Below, piece after piece: positions 22,494-33,341 of a DNA stretch of 54,453 nt. Origin of the DNA: Thelonectria olida. Lineage: Eukaryota; Ascomycota; Sordariomycetes; Hypocreales; Nectriaceae. The position numbers and the translations under genes were made by a program. Below the pieces are notes generated by a model. That model had not been told where the DNA came from and ran no database searches. It saw nothing but the letters and a program-made list of their open reading frames with translations. Position 1 is the first letter of the stretch; every line of letters starts with the position of its first letter. Location: contig JAGPYM010000101.1 of the NCBI GenBank assembly GCA_020736575.1, forward strand, positions 1 to 54,453. Reading direction: 5' to 3'.

Positions 22494-24431
22494 TTACGCA
22501 AAAGCGAACATGGCCGACATGCCAACAACCAAGATAGAGAGGACACTAAGACCGTTCGAACGTGTCGCGCTGTTATCATCGTCGTCGCTGTTGTCGCCGT
22601 CCTTTGAAATGGACTCTCCATCCGCACTATTCCCCTTCCCATCGACACCCTTGCCGTTTCTAATGTCGTCACGGCTCTGGTTGAAGCAAGCTGACCAAGT
22701 CGTCCATGCCTTTTCGAACAGGTCGAGACCCTGCTCTAGGGGCGTGGTCTTCTCAATGCTACCCCTAGTGAACGCCGGAGTTGACAAGTCCTCAACATGG
22801 ATAGCGCCGGCGTACACGAGTCCGAACACATCCGTCCCATCGGAGAGCTCGTTGCAAGCAGGGACCTTGGTCGTTAGAGTTCGGTTGGGTGCTCCAGACG
22901 CTGATTCTTGGCTGGCCACCGAGAAGGATCGCCAGGGGTCGAACTGGCCATTAGTGAACATGACGTTGCTGGCCTTCATATTCCATCCGCCCATCTCCAG
23001 GAGATAGCTGTTATTTAGCTTGGAGGGAAAGCTGGAATCCGTAAAGCTGGGGAAGGTTCCATCTTCGACGGAAATCTCCCGGAACGCAGTAACGTTATAG
23101 TACTTGCTGAGAACTTGAATGGGGTTACTTGCGTTGGAGCCTTGGTAGTATCCCATCTCGTTCAGCGTCTGCCATGACCAGCTCAGGCCGTCAACGGCTT
23201 CGGTAAAGGTTCCGCCGCCGCTCGACGGGAGCGTTTCGCTCCACTTGTAAAACTCCGCCCTGCCGTTCACGATGCCGTAGAGCATTGCCACAAACGCAAG
23301 AAGGCCGCCGTCCTTTCCGTTGGCCGCAGCAATTCCATTCTTGGACGGCTTGTTCTTTCCAGAATTGTCGAAGAGGATCGGGAACGTGTCTTCAATAGTG
23401 GTTACCTCGTTCGAATCGCTGATGAAGGAGTTCACATCGAAACGCTCCATCCAGTCGCAAAAGTGTTGAGTAGTATGGATGGGACCAAAGCTTTGGTAGA
23501 AGCTGTCGAATGCAAGAGCATAGGTCAAGTTCTGCCCAACCTCAAATGGCGTCGATAGGTAGCCCGCGTCGACAGAGTCGAAGCTGGCAGTCTCATCGGT
23601 GGCGAGGTATGTTCCGCCGTAAACGAGTCGAAGTTCGTCGTCAGAGCCCGAGTCGAGAGTGTCATCGACGAACTTGATGGCAGCTTTGAGATCGTTGGTG
23701 CAGTTCTGAGGGAGAGCACGCACGATGGGGTTGTAATAGACGGATCCATCGGCTTGCGTCTCGACGGGTGCACTAGAAGACCAGGCGGCGTACCAGACTT
23801 CCGGGTGCATCAATCGAGCCCATGCTGCGCGCATACCAGGATATGAGCCGCCGATGAAGATCCAGGGAGTGTGGTATGGGTCCAGCTTCTCTGTGCTCTG
23901 AACAACATCATTCATGTCAAGTGTCGTCTTGTTGAAGCCATTAGCAAAATATGCCACATCCTCAAGCGCTTGATCAGCAGTCAAGTACTTGTAGCCAGAA
24001 GCGCCCTCAACTGGGAGGCCCGAATCATCATCTATGGGAACCGGTCGACTGTAGCCATAGTAACGATGCTCCCAGCCAATGACTAAGCCGTTCAGCTTCT
24101 CGGCAAGCCGCAAAGGGGCGCTGGTCACGCTAAACTCTGCAAGGAAGTCGGCGGCCGAGGCGGGCGAGATGCCTCCTTCACCAAAGTCAAAGAGAATGAC
24201 GGGACCACCTGATTTGTAGTAGGTGTCGTTCACAAAGAACCGGTTGTCGTAGGTGTCCTTATTGGATGTGTCGAAGTGGTCAACGGGGATGGTGAAGTTG
24301 TAACTTGGCACCTCTGGGAGAGTCTCATCAGACGACTCGCTCGCCCGCTTGTTCAGGTGCCGCCAGTTGACATTGACACCCAACACCGTGTTTGCCAGGA
24401 GCAGCGGAGAGGCCCACGTCGAGAGCTTCAT
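22494..24431 (-). CDS. GPI-anchored serine peptidase, family S28
   Basis: This secreted prolyl-carboxypeptidase-like exopeptidase cleaves after proline. I start at the ATG at 24431 (645 aa) because MKLSTWASPLLLANTVLGV is a good signal peptide; nine further in-frame residues upstream are possible. Family features are NFTIPVDHFD, NRFFVNDTYYKSGGPVILF, VIGWEHRYYGYSRP and the nucleophile box GGSYPGM (Ser196). The acid and base regions are FTNGQFDPWRSFSVAS (Asp) and AIHVEDLSTPAF (His), so the triad appears complete. Many NxT/NxS sites suggest glycosylation. The C-terminus has a Ser/Asp-rich spacer (DNSDDDDNSATRSNG) then a hydrophobic tail ending MSAMFAFA, the pattern of a GPI-anchor signal. It is intronless. 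It probably feeds peptide breakdown at the cell surface. Confidence 0.92.
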   Translation of the reverse strand: MKLSTWASPLLLANTVLGVNVNWRHLNKRASESSDETLPEVPSYNFTIPVDHFDTSNKDTYDNRFFVNDTYYKSGGPVILFDFGEGGISPASAADFLAEFSVTSAPLRLAEKLNGLVIGWEHRYYGYSRPVPIDDDSGLPVEGASGYKYLTADQALEDVAYFANGFNKTTLDMNDVVQSTEKLDPYHTPWIFIGGSYPGMRAAWARLMHPEVWYAAWSSSAPVETQADGSVYYNPIVRALPQNCTNDLKAAIKFVDDTLDSGSDDELRLVYGGTYLATDETASFDSVDAGYLSTPFEVGQNLTYALAFDSFYQSFGPIHTTQHFCDWMERFDVNSFISDSNEVTTIEDTFPILFDNSGKNKPSKNGIAAANGKDGGLLAFVAMLYGIVNGRAEFYKWSETLPSSGGGTFTEAVDGLSWSWQTLNEMGYYQGSNASNPIQVLSKYYNVTAFREISVEDGTFPSFTDSSFPSKLNNSYLLEMGGWNMKASNVMFTNGQFDPWRSFSVASQESASGAPNRTLTTKVPACNELSDGTDVFGLVYAGAIHVEDLSTPAFTRGSIEKTTPLEQGLDLFEKAWTTWSACFNQSRDDIRNGKGVDGKGNSADGESISKDGDNSDDDDNSATRSNGLSVLSILVVGMSAMFAFA

Positions 24432-24458
24432 GATTGATGCTGCTGCGCGTCGAATCAA

Positions 24459-25720
24459 GGGGAAAAAAGCGTTGATGGTAAACGATGATGGATCACAGAG
24501 TCACGGCCCGTGGCCAAGGCGGGAATGCCTACTTTTCAATCCCAGAAGCGGGATCAGCACAAGGCTTAGGCAGCTTGCGCCCCCGGAGCAATCAGCCCTA
24601 AGACTTGCTTCTTCCTGCTGGTCTCATGTTAATTTGTGGCGGAGCAACGAGTCTCGACCCCCTGCGCCAAAGGATGAACGTGGAGATTTCGGCAACCGGC
24701 TACCAGAACCGGGTCGCCAAGACGGGCGCCTTGAAATTGGGACTTTGTTCATTTGGCGCTTGGAGGCCTGAACATTTGTGGACCGACGAGAGCTGGACGA
24801 ATGAGGGTGAAACAACGGATTGATGCGCGCCTCGCTCATGGCACTTGGCTCTTCGTGTCTATTCGCAGTCAGCAGTCGTGAAGCCTTGGGGTCCAAGTTA
24901 CAAGTTTGGGATCCGACTCCTCTCGGCTCTTTATCTGGTTCATCTCATTCCATACCAAAGTCCCATTTGCCAAGGCAGATTTACCGCTATGCGCGCCCCT
25001 TACCGCCATCTCTTGGAGATCATCTGTCGACGACAGACTGCCGAAACATCGCGGCCCTACGATCGCCTCTCCCTCCGTGACGGCTCGGTTAAGCTTAATC
25101 TGTTGTCCCCAGCCTTGTCTCAATTGTCAGAAGGAAAAACTACACCGCTGCCGTGTGCATTCATTCTATCCGTACCTCCCTAGGTATGATCCGTCTCTGT
25201 ATTTGCGCAACGGAAATTGGATGACGACAGAAAATAGGTACTAGCTAGCAGTCTGCAGAATCTGTGTTTCTGTTTGCTTGTTGTAATTACCTACCTACGC
25301 GTTGGTACTTGACGCTTTTTGTGACAATTGGTTCCTCCGCACGAATCTAGGGTAGCCGATCCAAGCCCTGAGCAGAGCAACAGCCACCTTCTTCTTGACA
25401 TCTGTTATTCTATTGCAGGGTTAAGGGGACAGGGAAAGTTTATAGTCAAGGTATTCTTCACCATTTGTATGCGAAATCAGACACGTAGGTACTTCGGATT
25501 GCAAGGTGCGTAAGACCATTGTGTCTATTTCCCCGTAGTCGCTGGATAAATACAGTGACGAACATGGAAAATAAATGCGCGATGTTACCAGTCATCGAAT
25601 AATAAAGAATGTTAGATTGTTAGCAACTAAGATTATGAATGTGCATCTTTACCGTCTCATGATCCAGAATACCTGATTCACGGTCGAACCAGCTCAGTCT
25701 CCATTACTGCCTAGTAGTTC
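24459..25720. other. Intergenic region without supported genes
   Basis: Short overlapping ORFs occur on both strands, but none is protein-like or has a recognised motif. ACCTACCTA-type and CTACCTACG tracts near 25290 are simple sequence. The region includes the S28 promoter on its left side. Confidence 0.4.
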
Positions 25721-25868
25721 ATGCCTTGTTGTGGGTGCTGTGGCATTGCTCGGTAAAATGCATGATGATGTTTATTAATAGGACAACTTCCAAGGTCAGG
25801 CGGCATGGGACCCTTGAAATATTGCCACCCATTGCCTCTCGGCGATTACTGATTATTGACTCAAATAG

Positions 25869-26084
25869 TTGGTTGGGGAAACTGACTTGGTTTCAATTGA
25901 TGCAGCACCCCGTGCTGGTGAAATTATAGCATTCAACGATGCTTGTCTCTGGACCCAGTCCCCAAAGCCAGGATCTCACATAATTTCTCATATCTACCTT
26001 GTGCAATCAAAATCGCCAGCCTCAGCTCTGTTCAATCGACCCATGAACCAGAAACTGCCACATGACAGACCGCGAGGAAGATGA
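25869..26084 (+). pseudogene. Orphan C-terminal gene fragment
   Basis: A protein-like stretch, VGETDLVSIDAAPRAGEIIA then FNDACLWTQSPKPGSHIISH then IYLVQSKSPASALFNRPMNQ, ends at a stop. It has no start and no recognisable upstream part. Its composition (AxGEIIAFNDA, HIYLVQ, ALFNRP) looks like the end of a real protein rather than chance. I cannot name the family. It is likely the relic of a gene whose 5' end was lost; a hidden spliced gene is possible. Confidence 0.3.
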
Positions 26085-26333
26085 ACTGTGGAATTCACAA
26101 AAATGACATATTCATTTTTTGAGATGTAGCATAGAAAATGAAGCAAAGGAAAAATGGAGAAATGGGACAGTGTCGAATGTCTTACGTCTAATAGCTTTCT
26201 ACTGCTTCAATGCTTGTCTGAGCTGCCTCCTCTTGCTCCAATACCCTTCGATTGGGTGTTATCATCTTCTTCTCTTGCAGCCCCGTTTCCTGAACATATC
26301 TTTGATCTCTATACGTCGACTACTCTCTGCACT

Positions 26334-27326
26334 CTACCTAGACTTCCGTTCCGTATCCCCCACTCTGGCCCTGGCCGCCAACATAGCAACAAGCTCGTCT
26401 GTCAGCCTCGTCACCAACTCTAGTCCTGGGTCGTGGTCCGGATTGACCTCAGCGACTGTTAGCGCTACTACCTTGTCACTCCCCAAAAACACCTGCAACG
26501 CCCGCATCATCTCCTCCAGCCTCACACCCGTGAAATTGGGTACGTTGGATAGAGGAAACATCAGTGGATCAATCGAGTCGACATCTAAATGCACCAGGAT
26601 GATGTCTACACTGTCCTTGAGGTAGTTTAGAGCCTTCATTGCGCTCTGCTCTGGCCCATTGGCAACGGAAGCTGAGCTGATAACCTTGTAGTCGTTATCG
26701 AAGAGGTACGCCAAATGTTGGGGCTTGTTTCCTGAGAAGGACAAATTGAGGCCAAAAAGGACGGTGTTGGTGGGGTCACAGACGGGCTCGCCAGAGGGAC
26801 GAGAGAACTGCTCCATCCTCTGCAGGGCCCCGGAAGACCGAATGAGATGCGTCATGTTCATGCCCGCGAAGACGCCGGTGGAACCAGGGTCGGTAGGGGA
26901 GGAAAGATCAGTGTCGGCGTCGATGTAGACAAGGCCAACGCGCATGGGAGGAGACCGTGTGGCGGCGTGTTGCCAGAAAGCAGAGAGAATAGCCGGGGAC
27001 ATGCAGCACTCACCGCCGAGGATGAGTTGGAAGGGGGGCTTGTCAGGAGAGGCGTCGAGGTTTTGTGTGATTGCGCGATGGACGCGTTGGCAGACTGAGA
27101 TGTTGGCGTCTTCGTTCCGGACGCGGCCTGGAACGAAGGATGTTACTGCGTATGTTGCAGGTGAGTCGAGTGCCTCATGCTCGGAGACGGCAGGGAGGTC
27201 TGCGTCTTGTAGCTTGTTGACGATGCCTGCATCTCGGAAGGCTTTTGGTGCTTTGGATTTGCCTGGGATGATAGAACCGCAGTCTGCGGGCACGTAGGTG
27301 ATGTCAATTGAGCGTGAAGCTGCCAT
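26334..27326 (-). CDS. Ureohydrolase-fold (arginase/agmatinase-like) protein with altered metal ligands
   Basis: Arginase-family enzymes hydrolyse guanidino groups with two Mn2+ ions. I start at the ATG at 27326 (MAASRSIDITYVPADCGSII; 330 aa); the longer frame upstream has no domain support. The three signature regions are present but altered. GGECC replaces GGDHS at residues 104-108. DADTD replaces DAHAD at 136-140. HLDVDSIDP matches SxDVDxxDP. Thus two ligand histidines are Cys and Asp while the aspartates remain. AEVNPDHDP matches the C-terminal E-NP motif. It is intronless. A minus-strand TATA-like run lies about 75 bases upstream. It may be a divergent enzyme with a different metal or substrate, or a non-catalytic homologue. 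Its divergent neighbour is an MFS transporter, about 990 bases away. Confidence 0.85.
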   Translation of the reverse strand: MAASRSIDITYVPADCGSIIPGKSKAPKAFRDAGIVNKLQDADLPAVSEHEALDSPATYAVTSFVPGRVRNEDANISVCQRVHRAITQNLDASPDKPPFQLILGGECCMSPAILSAFWQHAATRSPPMRVGLVYIDADTDLSSPTDPGSTGVFAGMNMTHLIRSSGALQRMEQFSRPSGEPVCDPTNTVLFGLNLSFSGNKPQHLAYLFDNDYKVISSASVANGPEQSAMKALNYLKDSVDIILVHLDVDSIDPLMFPLSNVPNFTGVRLEEMMRALQVFLGSDKVVALTVAEVNPDHDPGLELVTRLTDELVAMLAARARVGDTERKSR

Positions 27327-27397
27327 GATTCGGTAACCTGGAGTTGAGAAAATGATATGACAAAGTCTTTTTGGCCTTCTACATAGCTGTTGCTTAG

Positions 27398-27405
27398 ATA
27401 TATAT
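27398..27405 (-). promoter_or_regulatory. TATA-like element of the ureohydrolase gene
   Basis: ATATATAT lies about 75 bases upstream of the ATG at 27326 on the minus strand. The support is position and composition only. Confidence 0.35.
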
Positions 27406-27440
27406 GACATTGCAATGCACGTCAACACAAGGGCGACCAC

Positions 27441-28314
27441 TGATATAACCTCTTGAGACCCTCCTAATCCTGACAGGCTACGTCATGAGCCAAATTGCGC
27501 CTTATGTTCAGCATGATATTATCGCCTCTGACGTAAGCCGTTAGCCGTACGGGTCAGTTATAACCCGAATATCTCTATATCGCTTGCTCGTTCTGATAGT
27601 GCGTTTTTGATGGCATGATTTGCTTGGTGATATCAAGCGTGAGTGACGGCGTGACCATTTGACACTGCAAATTGCTAGTCACCATGCTTATTGAAGAGTC
27701 TTGGGTTTAAGTACAGAGTCTGAGTTCATATTTCGAGTCAAGGGTGGAAATTCACAACGAAGCTTCACTATCACGATCTCAGGGCATAGCTGACACGCTC
27801 TTTTCGTCTCACGAAGTAGTCTGCGCGTTTCCATCAACCGCAGGTCCACGTAAACTGGAAATAGCCCAAGTTGCCCATGTCGGTTCTGGCGTACTTACCC
27901 ACACAATTCCCAGTTTAGTTAGAGACTCAACAGCAATGCGACACTAAGGGTCATGAGGACGGTAAAACGACGGAGATAGAGGCCGGAGCCACGGGCCGAA
28001 CCCCCCACGAAGAGGACGAAGATGCGCGTTTTGAGGTTGCTCGGCGTCTTGATTGCAACATGAGGCCCACCTGAGGGCATTTCGTCTCACTTAAATACGA
28101 ATGAATGCCCCTCATCTTGCCCAGTCTTACCTGCTTCTTACCTCTTAATCTTTCGACTTCTCGCCTGTGTCGTGTTGGGGTTGTTGGTTTCTATTCTCCT
28201 CTGTGGTTAGGTTTAAATGCTGTATTAACGTGTGATAACTTGAAAGCCGCCCAGTTTGTATTTGTATTCGTCCACTGCCTAGCTTACTACTCGAGGCCAA
28301 ACAAAAACGCCACC
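27441..28314. promoter_or_regulatory. Divergent intergenic region, ureohydrolase / MFS transporter
   Basis: It separates divergent start codons at 27326 and 28315. No coding region is supported; a 67-codon ORF at 27744 has no protein-like features. The right part (28090-28260) is pyrimidine-rich with a TTAAATA element near 28090, as in fungal core promoters. Confidence 0.4.
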
Positions 28315-30156
28315 ATGAGGCAGCAAAGAGAAGCATCAAGTGCAGCCGTTGCCGAAGCGCCACCGCCATTCCCTACACGCCAAATGCTAGTTTTAGGTAC
28401 GCCCTTTCCAAATAATGCGGTCAAGAAGGGATACTTATCTTTTCCGGGACTTGATCATGCAACTAACTGTTTCTAGCATTGTGTCGTCTTTGTGAGCCTA
28501 TCGCATTCACGTCCATTTTCCCATACATCTACTTTATGATTCAAGATTTCCATGAGACCGACGACCCAAACCAAATCTCGACATATGCTGGCATGATGAC
28601 GACGGCTTTTGCCATTGCCGAATTCTCAACTGGAGCTATCTGGGGCCGAGTCAGCGACAAAGTCGGCCGAAAACCCGTCATTCTCATTGCTCTTTTCGGT
28701 ACAGCATTCAGCATGCTTCTGCTGGGCTTCTCGCCAAGTATTTTGACAGCGTTACTCTCTCGTGTGCTGGCGGGACTGCTCAACGGGTTTGTGATAGCAC
28801 ATTGTTTCCCTTGAGTTTGCCACAATTCCTGACCGGCTCCGAAACAGGAACATTAGCGTCATGCAAACTGTCGTCGGTGAAATCATTACCGTCAAGGAGC
28901 ATCAAGGTCAGTAAACCTATAGCCTTCCGCTGCACCTAGATTTCCCTAACTCTTTTGATAGCGCGCGCATACATGGTCATGCCCTTGGTCTGGGGCATGG
29001 GGTAAGCACGCCTGCGAACATCTATCGATTCCACCCCCAGCTGATAACTCGCAGGTCTATCATCGGTCCTATGGTTGGAGGCGCACTGGCCAGGCCGTGC
29101 ATCAGCTACCCCAACATCTTCCCTCAAGGTTCAATCTGGGATCGTTGGCCGTATCTGCTGCCGAATCTGTGCTGCGCGATCCTGCTTGTTGTTGGTGCCT
29201 CAATCGGCGCTCTGTTTATGGAGGAAACCAATCCCCAGATTTCACGCCGAGACCCCGCCTTGGAAGTTGGCAATTGGATCAGTTCTCTGTGGTCCCGGCC
29301 CATTGACCAGAAAACACAAACCACCCAGACTGGCCCTGCTCGAGTACCTCGGGCGGTAAAGGGGATACCCAGCACCCAAGGGCTTTCGAGGCCCTCGATA
29401 GGCTCCTCATCTGTCTTTAATCGACAAGTCTTGTTGAACATTGCTTCATATGGAATCCTTGCGTTGTAAGTTGTCACTCGAAGGCCAGAAAGTATCGTTA
29501 TTGACCTTCTTAGCCATACCATGACGTTTGACCAGTTATTCCCCATGGTGTTGAGCACCGAATCCAGAGCCGACAGGCATCTTTCGTGGCCATTCAAATT
29601 CGTTGACGGATATGGTATGGACACCAAGGAAGTGGGTTTCGTCCTCTCAGTACAAGGCATTTACTCGTTGTTCGCTACGGCCTGTCTGTTCCCGTTTGTC
29701 GTCCACCGAGTAGGGTCCTTGAGACTTTATCAGCTTTTAGCTGTCTCGTATTGGGCTCTTTACGTCTTCACACCTTACGCGGTCTTGCTCCCCGACAGTC
29801 TGAAAACAGCCGGGGTCTACGCTATTCTTCTCTGGAGGTGCTCCTTCTCTTCGATGGCATATCCTGCTAATGCTATCCTGCTCATTAATGCTGTCACTGA
29901 TAAGACGAGTCTTGGGACCATCAACGGTATAGCAGCCTCCACTGCAAGCCTGTGTCGAGCCTTCAGCCCCGCCGTGTCCGGATATCTGTACACGGTGGGA
30001 CTTGAAACGGGATATTCGGGTCTTGCATGGTGGGTCAATGGTGCCATCACGGTCAGCGGATCGATTGTGAGCCTGTACTTGATGGATTATCATACGGTAG
30101 AGCCCGAGGAGAGGGGTTGTGACGAAGAGACAGCGCTACTTGGTGGACCAGCGTAG
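28315..30156 (+). CDS. MFS transporter (DHA1/ZIFL-like), six exons
   Basis: A membrane efflux or facilitator protein. The exons 28315-28396, 28477-28786, 28848-28906, 28962-29001, 29055-29465 and 29514-30156 keep frame throughout and give 514 aa. The start has a strong context (CCACCATG). Landmarks are ALCRLCEPIAFTSIFPYIYF, the signature loop GRVSDKVGRKPV, SRVLAGLLNGNISVMQTVVG (rebuilt over intron 2), SIIGPMVGGALARP and FHTMTFDQLFP (rebuilt over intron 5). Intron 1 has a perfect AACTAAC branch site. This group includes drug:H+ antiporters and zinc-induced-facilitator-like proteins. The substrate is unknown. The C-terminus is short and hydrophilic with acidic residues. It is divergent from the ureohydrolase-like gene. 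Confidence 0.9.
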
Positions 30157-30330
30157 CTGACTCTGGAGTAGACTTCAAGCATTATTAAAACAAAACTCGG
30201 CTCATGATCAGAGCAAACGGAGCTCGATTTCAAACATGCGCTCACATGTCACTCAGAGTCGGCTTCATATTGCTGCTTGCAAGTGTGTTGATTACTATAA
30301 ACAGTCGCATGTCAATTGAGCTCCTTGCAA

Positions 30331-31575
30331 TTAACAGGGGCCTTCTTGCTGAGCAGATACATTGATCTTGGTCGTCTTGAATATCGCTTGTACGTCTCGC
30401 AAGTAGTCGTCTTTGGCGCCCACCAACAAAAGGTCTACCAGATTAAGGAAGCTGTCCGCGTTCTCAGCTAATCGACCGAAAGCATCCATTATACGCTCAG
30501 GCGCGTTGATAAGGGTAAGTTTGTGTATGGATGCGGGCAACATGTCTGTCAGCAAGTTTCTGTCGCTTTCCTCGATATCCATTGTAGAACTGGAAAGCAA
30601 AAGAGTCTTGAGATGCCGCATCCCCTTGAGGTCTGATATCCAGTCATTGGGGCCAAAATCTTCGAAATACCACGCATCTTCAATATCAAGTGACATGTGC
30701 TCCAGGGTGCTGGCGCAGCGAAGCAGGGCTCGTATCATCTCGCCCGGTGTCGCTTCTGGATCATCTGATATGATAGCTCCGCCAGACGAGTATGCAAAGG
30801 ACTTCAGCTTTGGAAGCCCGCGTGCTATGTTCTGGAATGATTGTTCTTCTAGAGAGCTGAACTCCAAGTGGAATTCAGTGAGATTGTCGTGCTGGAAACC
30901 ATCATCCACGCGGCACAGCATGGTGCCGTAGAAGCTGTCCAATTTGGGCGCTGCTAGAAGAATGTTCTTGACGACGTCCGTATTCGTGCCAAGTTCCGTG
31001 TCAGCATGGCGAAGGCTTAGTTTCTTGAGGCATGATAAAGATGCAGGGGTCGAGAAGGGAAATTCCCAAAAGTAGCCGGCCGTGATGTCGAGGGATTCGA
31101 CGTTTGGAATCTGCGTGACGACGAGTGACGCCAATGCAGCTTCGGGATCGCAATCGAAGAGTCTATCCCTCTGACGATTGTCTCGGACCGTTTCCCACCA
31201 ATGAGTAGAGATTTCAACTGGCTTTCCATCCTTGGCCGGGTATTTTGCCATCAACGCCTCAAAGAGCTGAACGTCGTCGGGCAACAGGCCTCGATCATCC
31301 GACCTGGACCAATCATCGCCAATCACCATGTCCTGGACCAACTGCGCAAGATCTGGCCGTTTGACGAGCGTGCGTACGAGCGCGACGTAATTGTATCGAT
31401 ATGGTGATGGAGCACAATAGAGCTCAGGTTGAGCGTAGGCGCGCAGAGTGGAACATGTCCGCGCGAGAGATGCCAACACGGGAGAAGAAGGTGAGTGGAA
31501 TTCTGATGAGGGACGGAGGCACTGTCGGCATATTTCCTGAATCAGTTCCGGAGGGAGATCCAGCAGCTGAACCAT
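30331..31575 (-). CDS. F-box protein with leucine-rich C-terminal region
   Basis: A 414-aa single-exon protein with an ATG start. The N-terminus, MVQLLDLPPELIQEICRQCL followed by LASLARTCSTLRAYAQPELY, fits an F-box, which binds Skp1 in SCF ubiquitin ligases. The remainder has irregular leucine-rich segments (SCLKKLSLRHAD, LTEFHLEFSSLEEQSF, LKTLLLSSSTMDIEES), resembling degenerate LRRs that would bind a target. Such F-box/LRR proteins form large, poorly characterised families in filamentous fungi. The target is unknown. It lies 350 bases downstream of the dioxygenase gene in the same orientation, and nothing ties it to that gene's pathway. Confidence 0.8.
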   Translation of the reverse strand: MVQLLDLPPELIQEICRQCLRPSSEFHSPSSPVLASLARTCSTLRAYAQPELYCAPSPYRYNYVALVRTLVKRPDLAQLVQDMVIGDDWSRSDDRGLLPDDVQLFEALMAKYPAKDGKPVEISTHWWETVRDNRQRDRLFDCDPEAALASLVVTQIPNVESLDITAGYFWEFPFSTPASLSCLKKLSLRHADTELGTNTDVVKNILLAAPKLDSFYGTMLCRVDDGFQHDNLTEFHLEFSSLEEQSFQNIARGLPKLKSFAYSSGGAIISDDPEATPGEMIRALLRCASTLEHMSLDIEDAWYFEDFGPNDWISDLKGMRHLKTLLLSSSTMDIEESDRNLLTDMLPASIHKLTLINAPERIMDAFGRLAENADSFLNLVDLLLVGAKDDYLRDVQAIFKTTKINVSAQQEGPC

Positions 31576-31925
31576 GATGTCGATGGTGGCGGAGCTTTCA
31601 GATGAAGATATCTCGACATGAGCCTCGTGAGGATCATTCTGTCCGTCGCTGGCTGCGAAGGACGTTGGTTATATCCAGGCAGGGGAAGGGTATGAGTGAG
31701 TTTAGGCAGCCAAGGCAGCTGCCCCTTCTTCTCTGATCCTTGAATGGGGTGATTTAATGAGCACATCCTTGCTAGCCTCACTTGTGTGCTTGCACAGGCT
31801 TAAAACGCCGCCGTGATTTTCCTCGGCGCCTTCTCTTCACGGATGGCGTGTACGACAAGCATCTCCCACACCAAGACGCCGTCCATTCTGGTAGGAAACT
31901 AATACGTAAGTTGACCAACGATTTC
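31576..31925. other. Spacer between F-box and dioxygenase genes
   Basis: It contains the F-box gene's upstream region and the dioxygenase 3' end. No gene or structured repeat is seen. Confidence 0.4.
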
Positions 31926-33011
31926 CTACTGCTTCTTTGCCTTGAGCATTCCCTTGACCCTGTTTTGTACCCAATCCTCGCAACTCACTTCCTCGTACTT
32001 TTTGCCCTCGAGTCCCACGCAGCTTTCCAAAACACCACAACTTTCGTGCAAACCAAAGCCCCAGAAGAAGGGCATGCTGATGCGCTCGCTGCCACTCCAG
32101 GTCTGAGCACGGTGCACGGTGCTGACATAGCGATCGTTGGTGATCCGTTGTAGGTAATCCGCGATGTTGACCACAAATGTGCCGGGAATGGGTTTTGCAT
32201 TGATCCACTGGCCCTCACGATTGAGCACCTGGAGTCCGCCAACATGGTCTTGCCATAGAATGGTGAAGAGCTGAAAGTCGGTGTGGGAACCAATAGAGAC
32301 AAGCAACTCCGGATCGTCGGGCGATGCAGGGCTGGGAATAGGCGGGTAGTAGTTGAACGCGAAGGCGGCATCGGGATACTTGACCTTTGCATCGAAGAAA
32401 TCCTCTGAAAGGTCGAGTGACAGTGCAAAGGACCGAGTGAGAGCTCGTGCAACACCCAGACACGACTCGAAATACTTTACAATGGCGGCCTTGAACTTGG
32501 GCATGGTGGAGGTCGCTTCCCAGACAAAGTCCTCGGCCCGAATAAACTTGCGCACATGTTTTGGAATAGCGCCTGGGTCGTCGATGGTGGGATCGAACCG
32601 CGGATCGTAAGTCCATGAAAATGTCTCTCTGACATCGACGCCTTCGTTCGGGTTGATCTGCTGGGCTCCCATGGGCTTGTAGCCGTTGAAATAAGCGCTC
32701 CGAGCCTGATCCGCCTTCATCTTCATTGAGGAATCTTGCCGGAAGAACTCGAGGCAAGCTGTGTATGCATTGTCGGTAACTTCTTCAGGGACGCTGTGAT
32801 TAGTGATGTAGAAGAAGCCATTGTTCATGGCTGCTGCTCGGATCTGGCGAGCAACTGCCTGACGTTCAGACAGAGATGAGCTAAAGACAGGGCCCATGTC
32901 GATTATGGGAATCTCGGCTGGCGACGCATCTCGCAGTGGAGTATTGAGGACGGTTCGAGTGATTGGACCATTGCCTGACGAGAGGGGAAGCTCAATTGTA
33001 GGAGCACCCAT
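31926..33011 (-). CDS. 2-oxoglutarate/Fe(II)-dependent dioxygenase (isopenicillin N synthase-like)
   Basis: These enzymes couple 2-oxoglutarate decarboxylation to hydroxylation, desaturation or ring formation. I use the ATG at 33011 (361 aa, MGAPTIELPL); an upstream in-frame ATG at 33065 would add 18 hydrophobic residues. The N-terminal DIOX_N region is EIPIIDMGPV with NNGFFYITNHSVPEEV. The catalytic double-stranded beta-helix contains HTD (His243, Asp245), VGGLQVLNREGQWI and distal His300 in VSTVHRA. The co-substrate Arg is in ERISMPFF (R310-I-S). All expected ligands are present, so it should be active. It is the downstream partner of a Dal5-type permease in the same orientation (331 bases apart), with a dipeptidase-like gene divergent beyond it. 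A role in modifying an imported small molecule or in secondary metabolism is inferred. Confidence 0.92.
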   Translation of the reverse strand: MGAPTIELPLSSGNGPITRTVLNTPLRDASPAEIPIIDMGPVFSSSLSERQAVARQIRAAAMNNGFFYITNHSVPEEVTDNAYTACLEFFRQDSSMKMKADQARSAYFNGYKPMGAQQINPNEGVDVRETFSWTYDPRFDPTIDDPGAIPKHVRKFIRAEDFVWEATSTMPKFKAAIVKYFESCLGVARALTRSFALSLDLSEDFFDAKVKYPDAAFAFNYYPPIPSPASPDDPELLVSIGSHTDFQLFTILWQDHVGGLQVLNREGQWINAKPIPGTFVVNIADYLQRITNDRYVSTVHRAQTWSGSERISMPFFWGFGLHESCGVLESCVGLEGKKYEEVSCEDWVQNRVKGMLKAKKQ

Positions 33012-33341
33012 CTTTTGGTCTTTGTTTCTTTGACAGATCAAGTAAAGGATTTGAAGGGAGCTCATCGTTCTGGCAAAAATAGCGGGAAAGCAAATGGGAG
33101 CGGGGTAATTTGAGAATCATCTTTATCAATCAGCTTCATGTGACCAACGCCGATGCTGACGTTGCGCAGGGCAAGTCGATAAGGGATTACTAGACTTAAT
33201 TCTTGATCCATGTCTTCCACAGCCCTGAACTCACTGTATCGGCCCTTATGGGCATCGGTCTATCAGCGATCAAGCGACGCGTTCCACGGGGTCATGGCGT
33301 GGACCTCCTCTTGTCATTTCCTCTTCCTTGACTGTGCGAAC

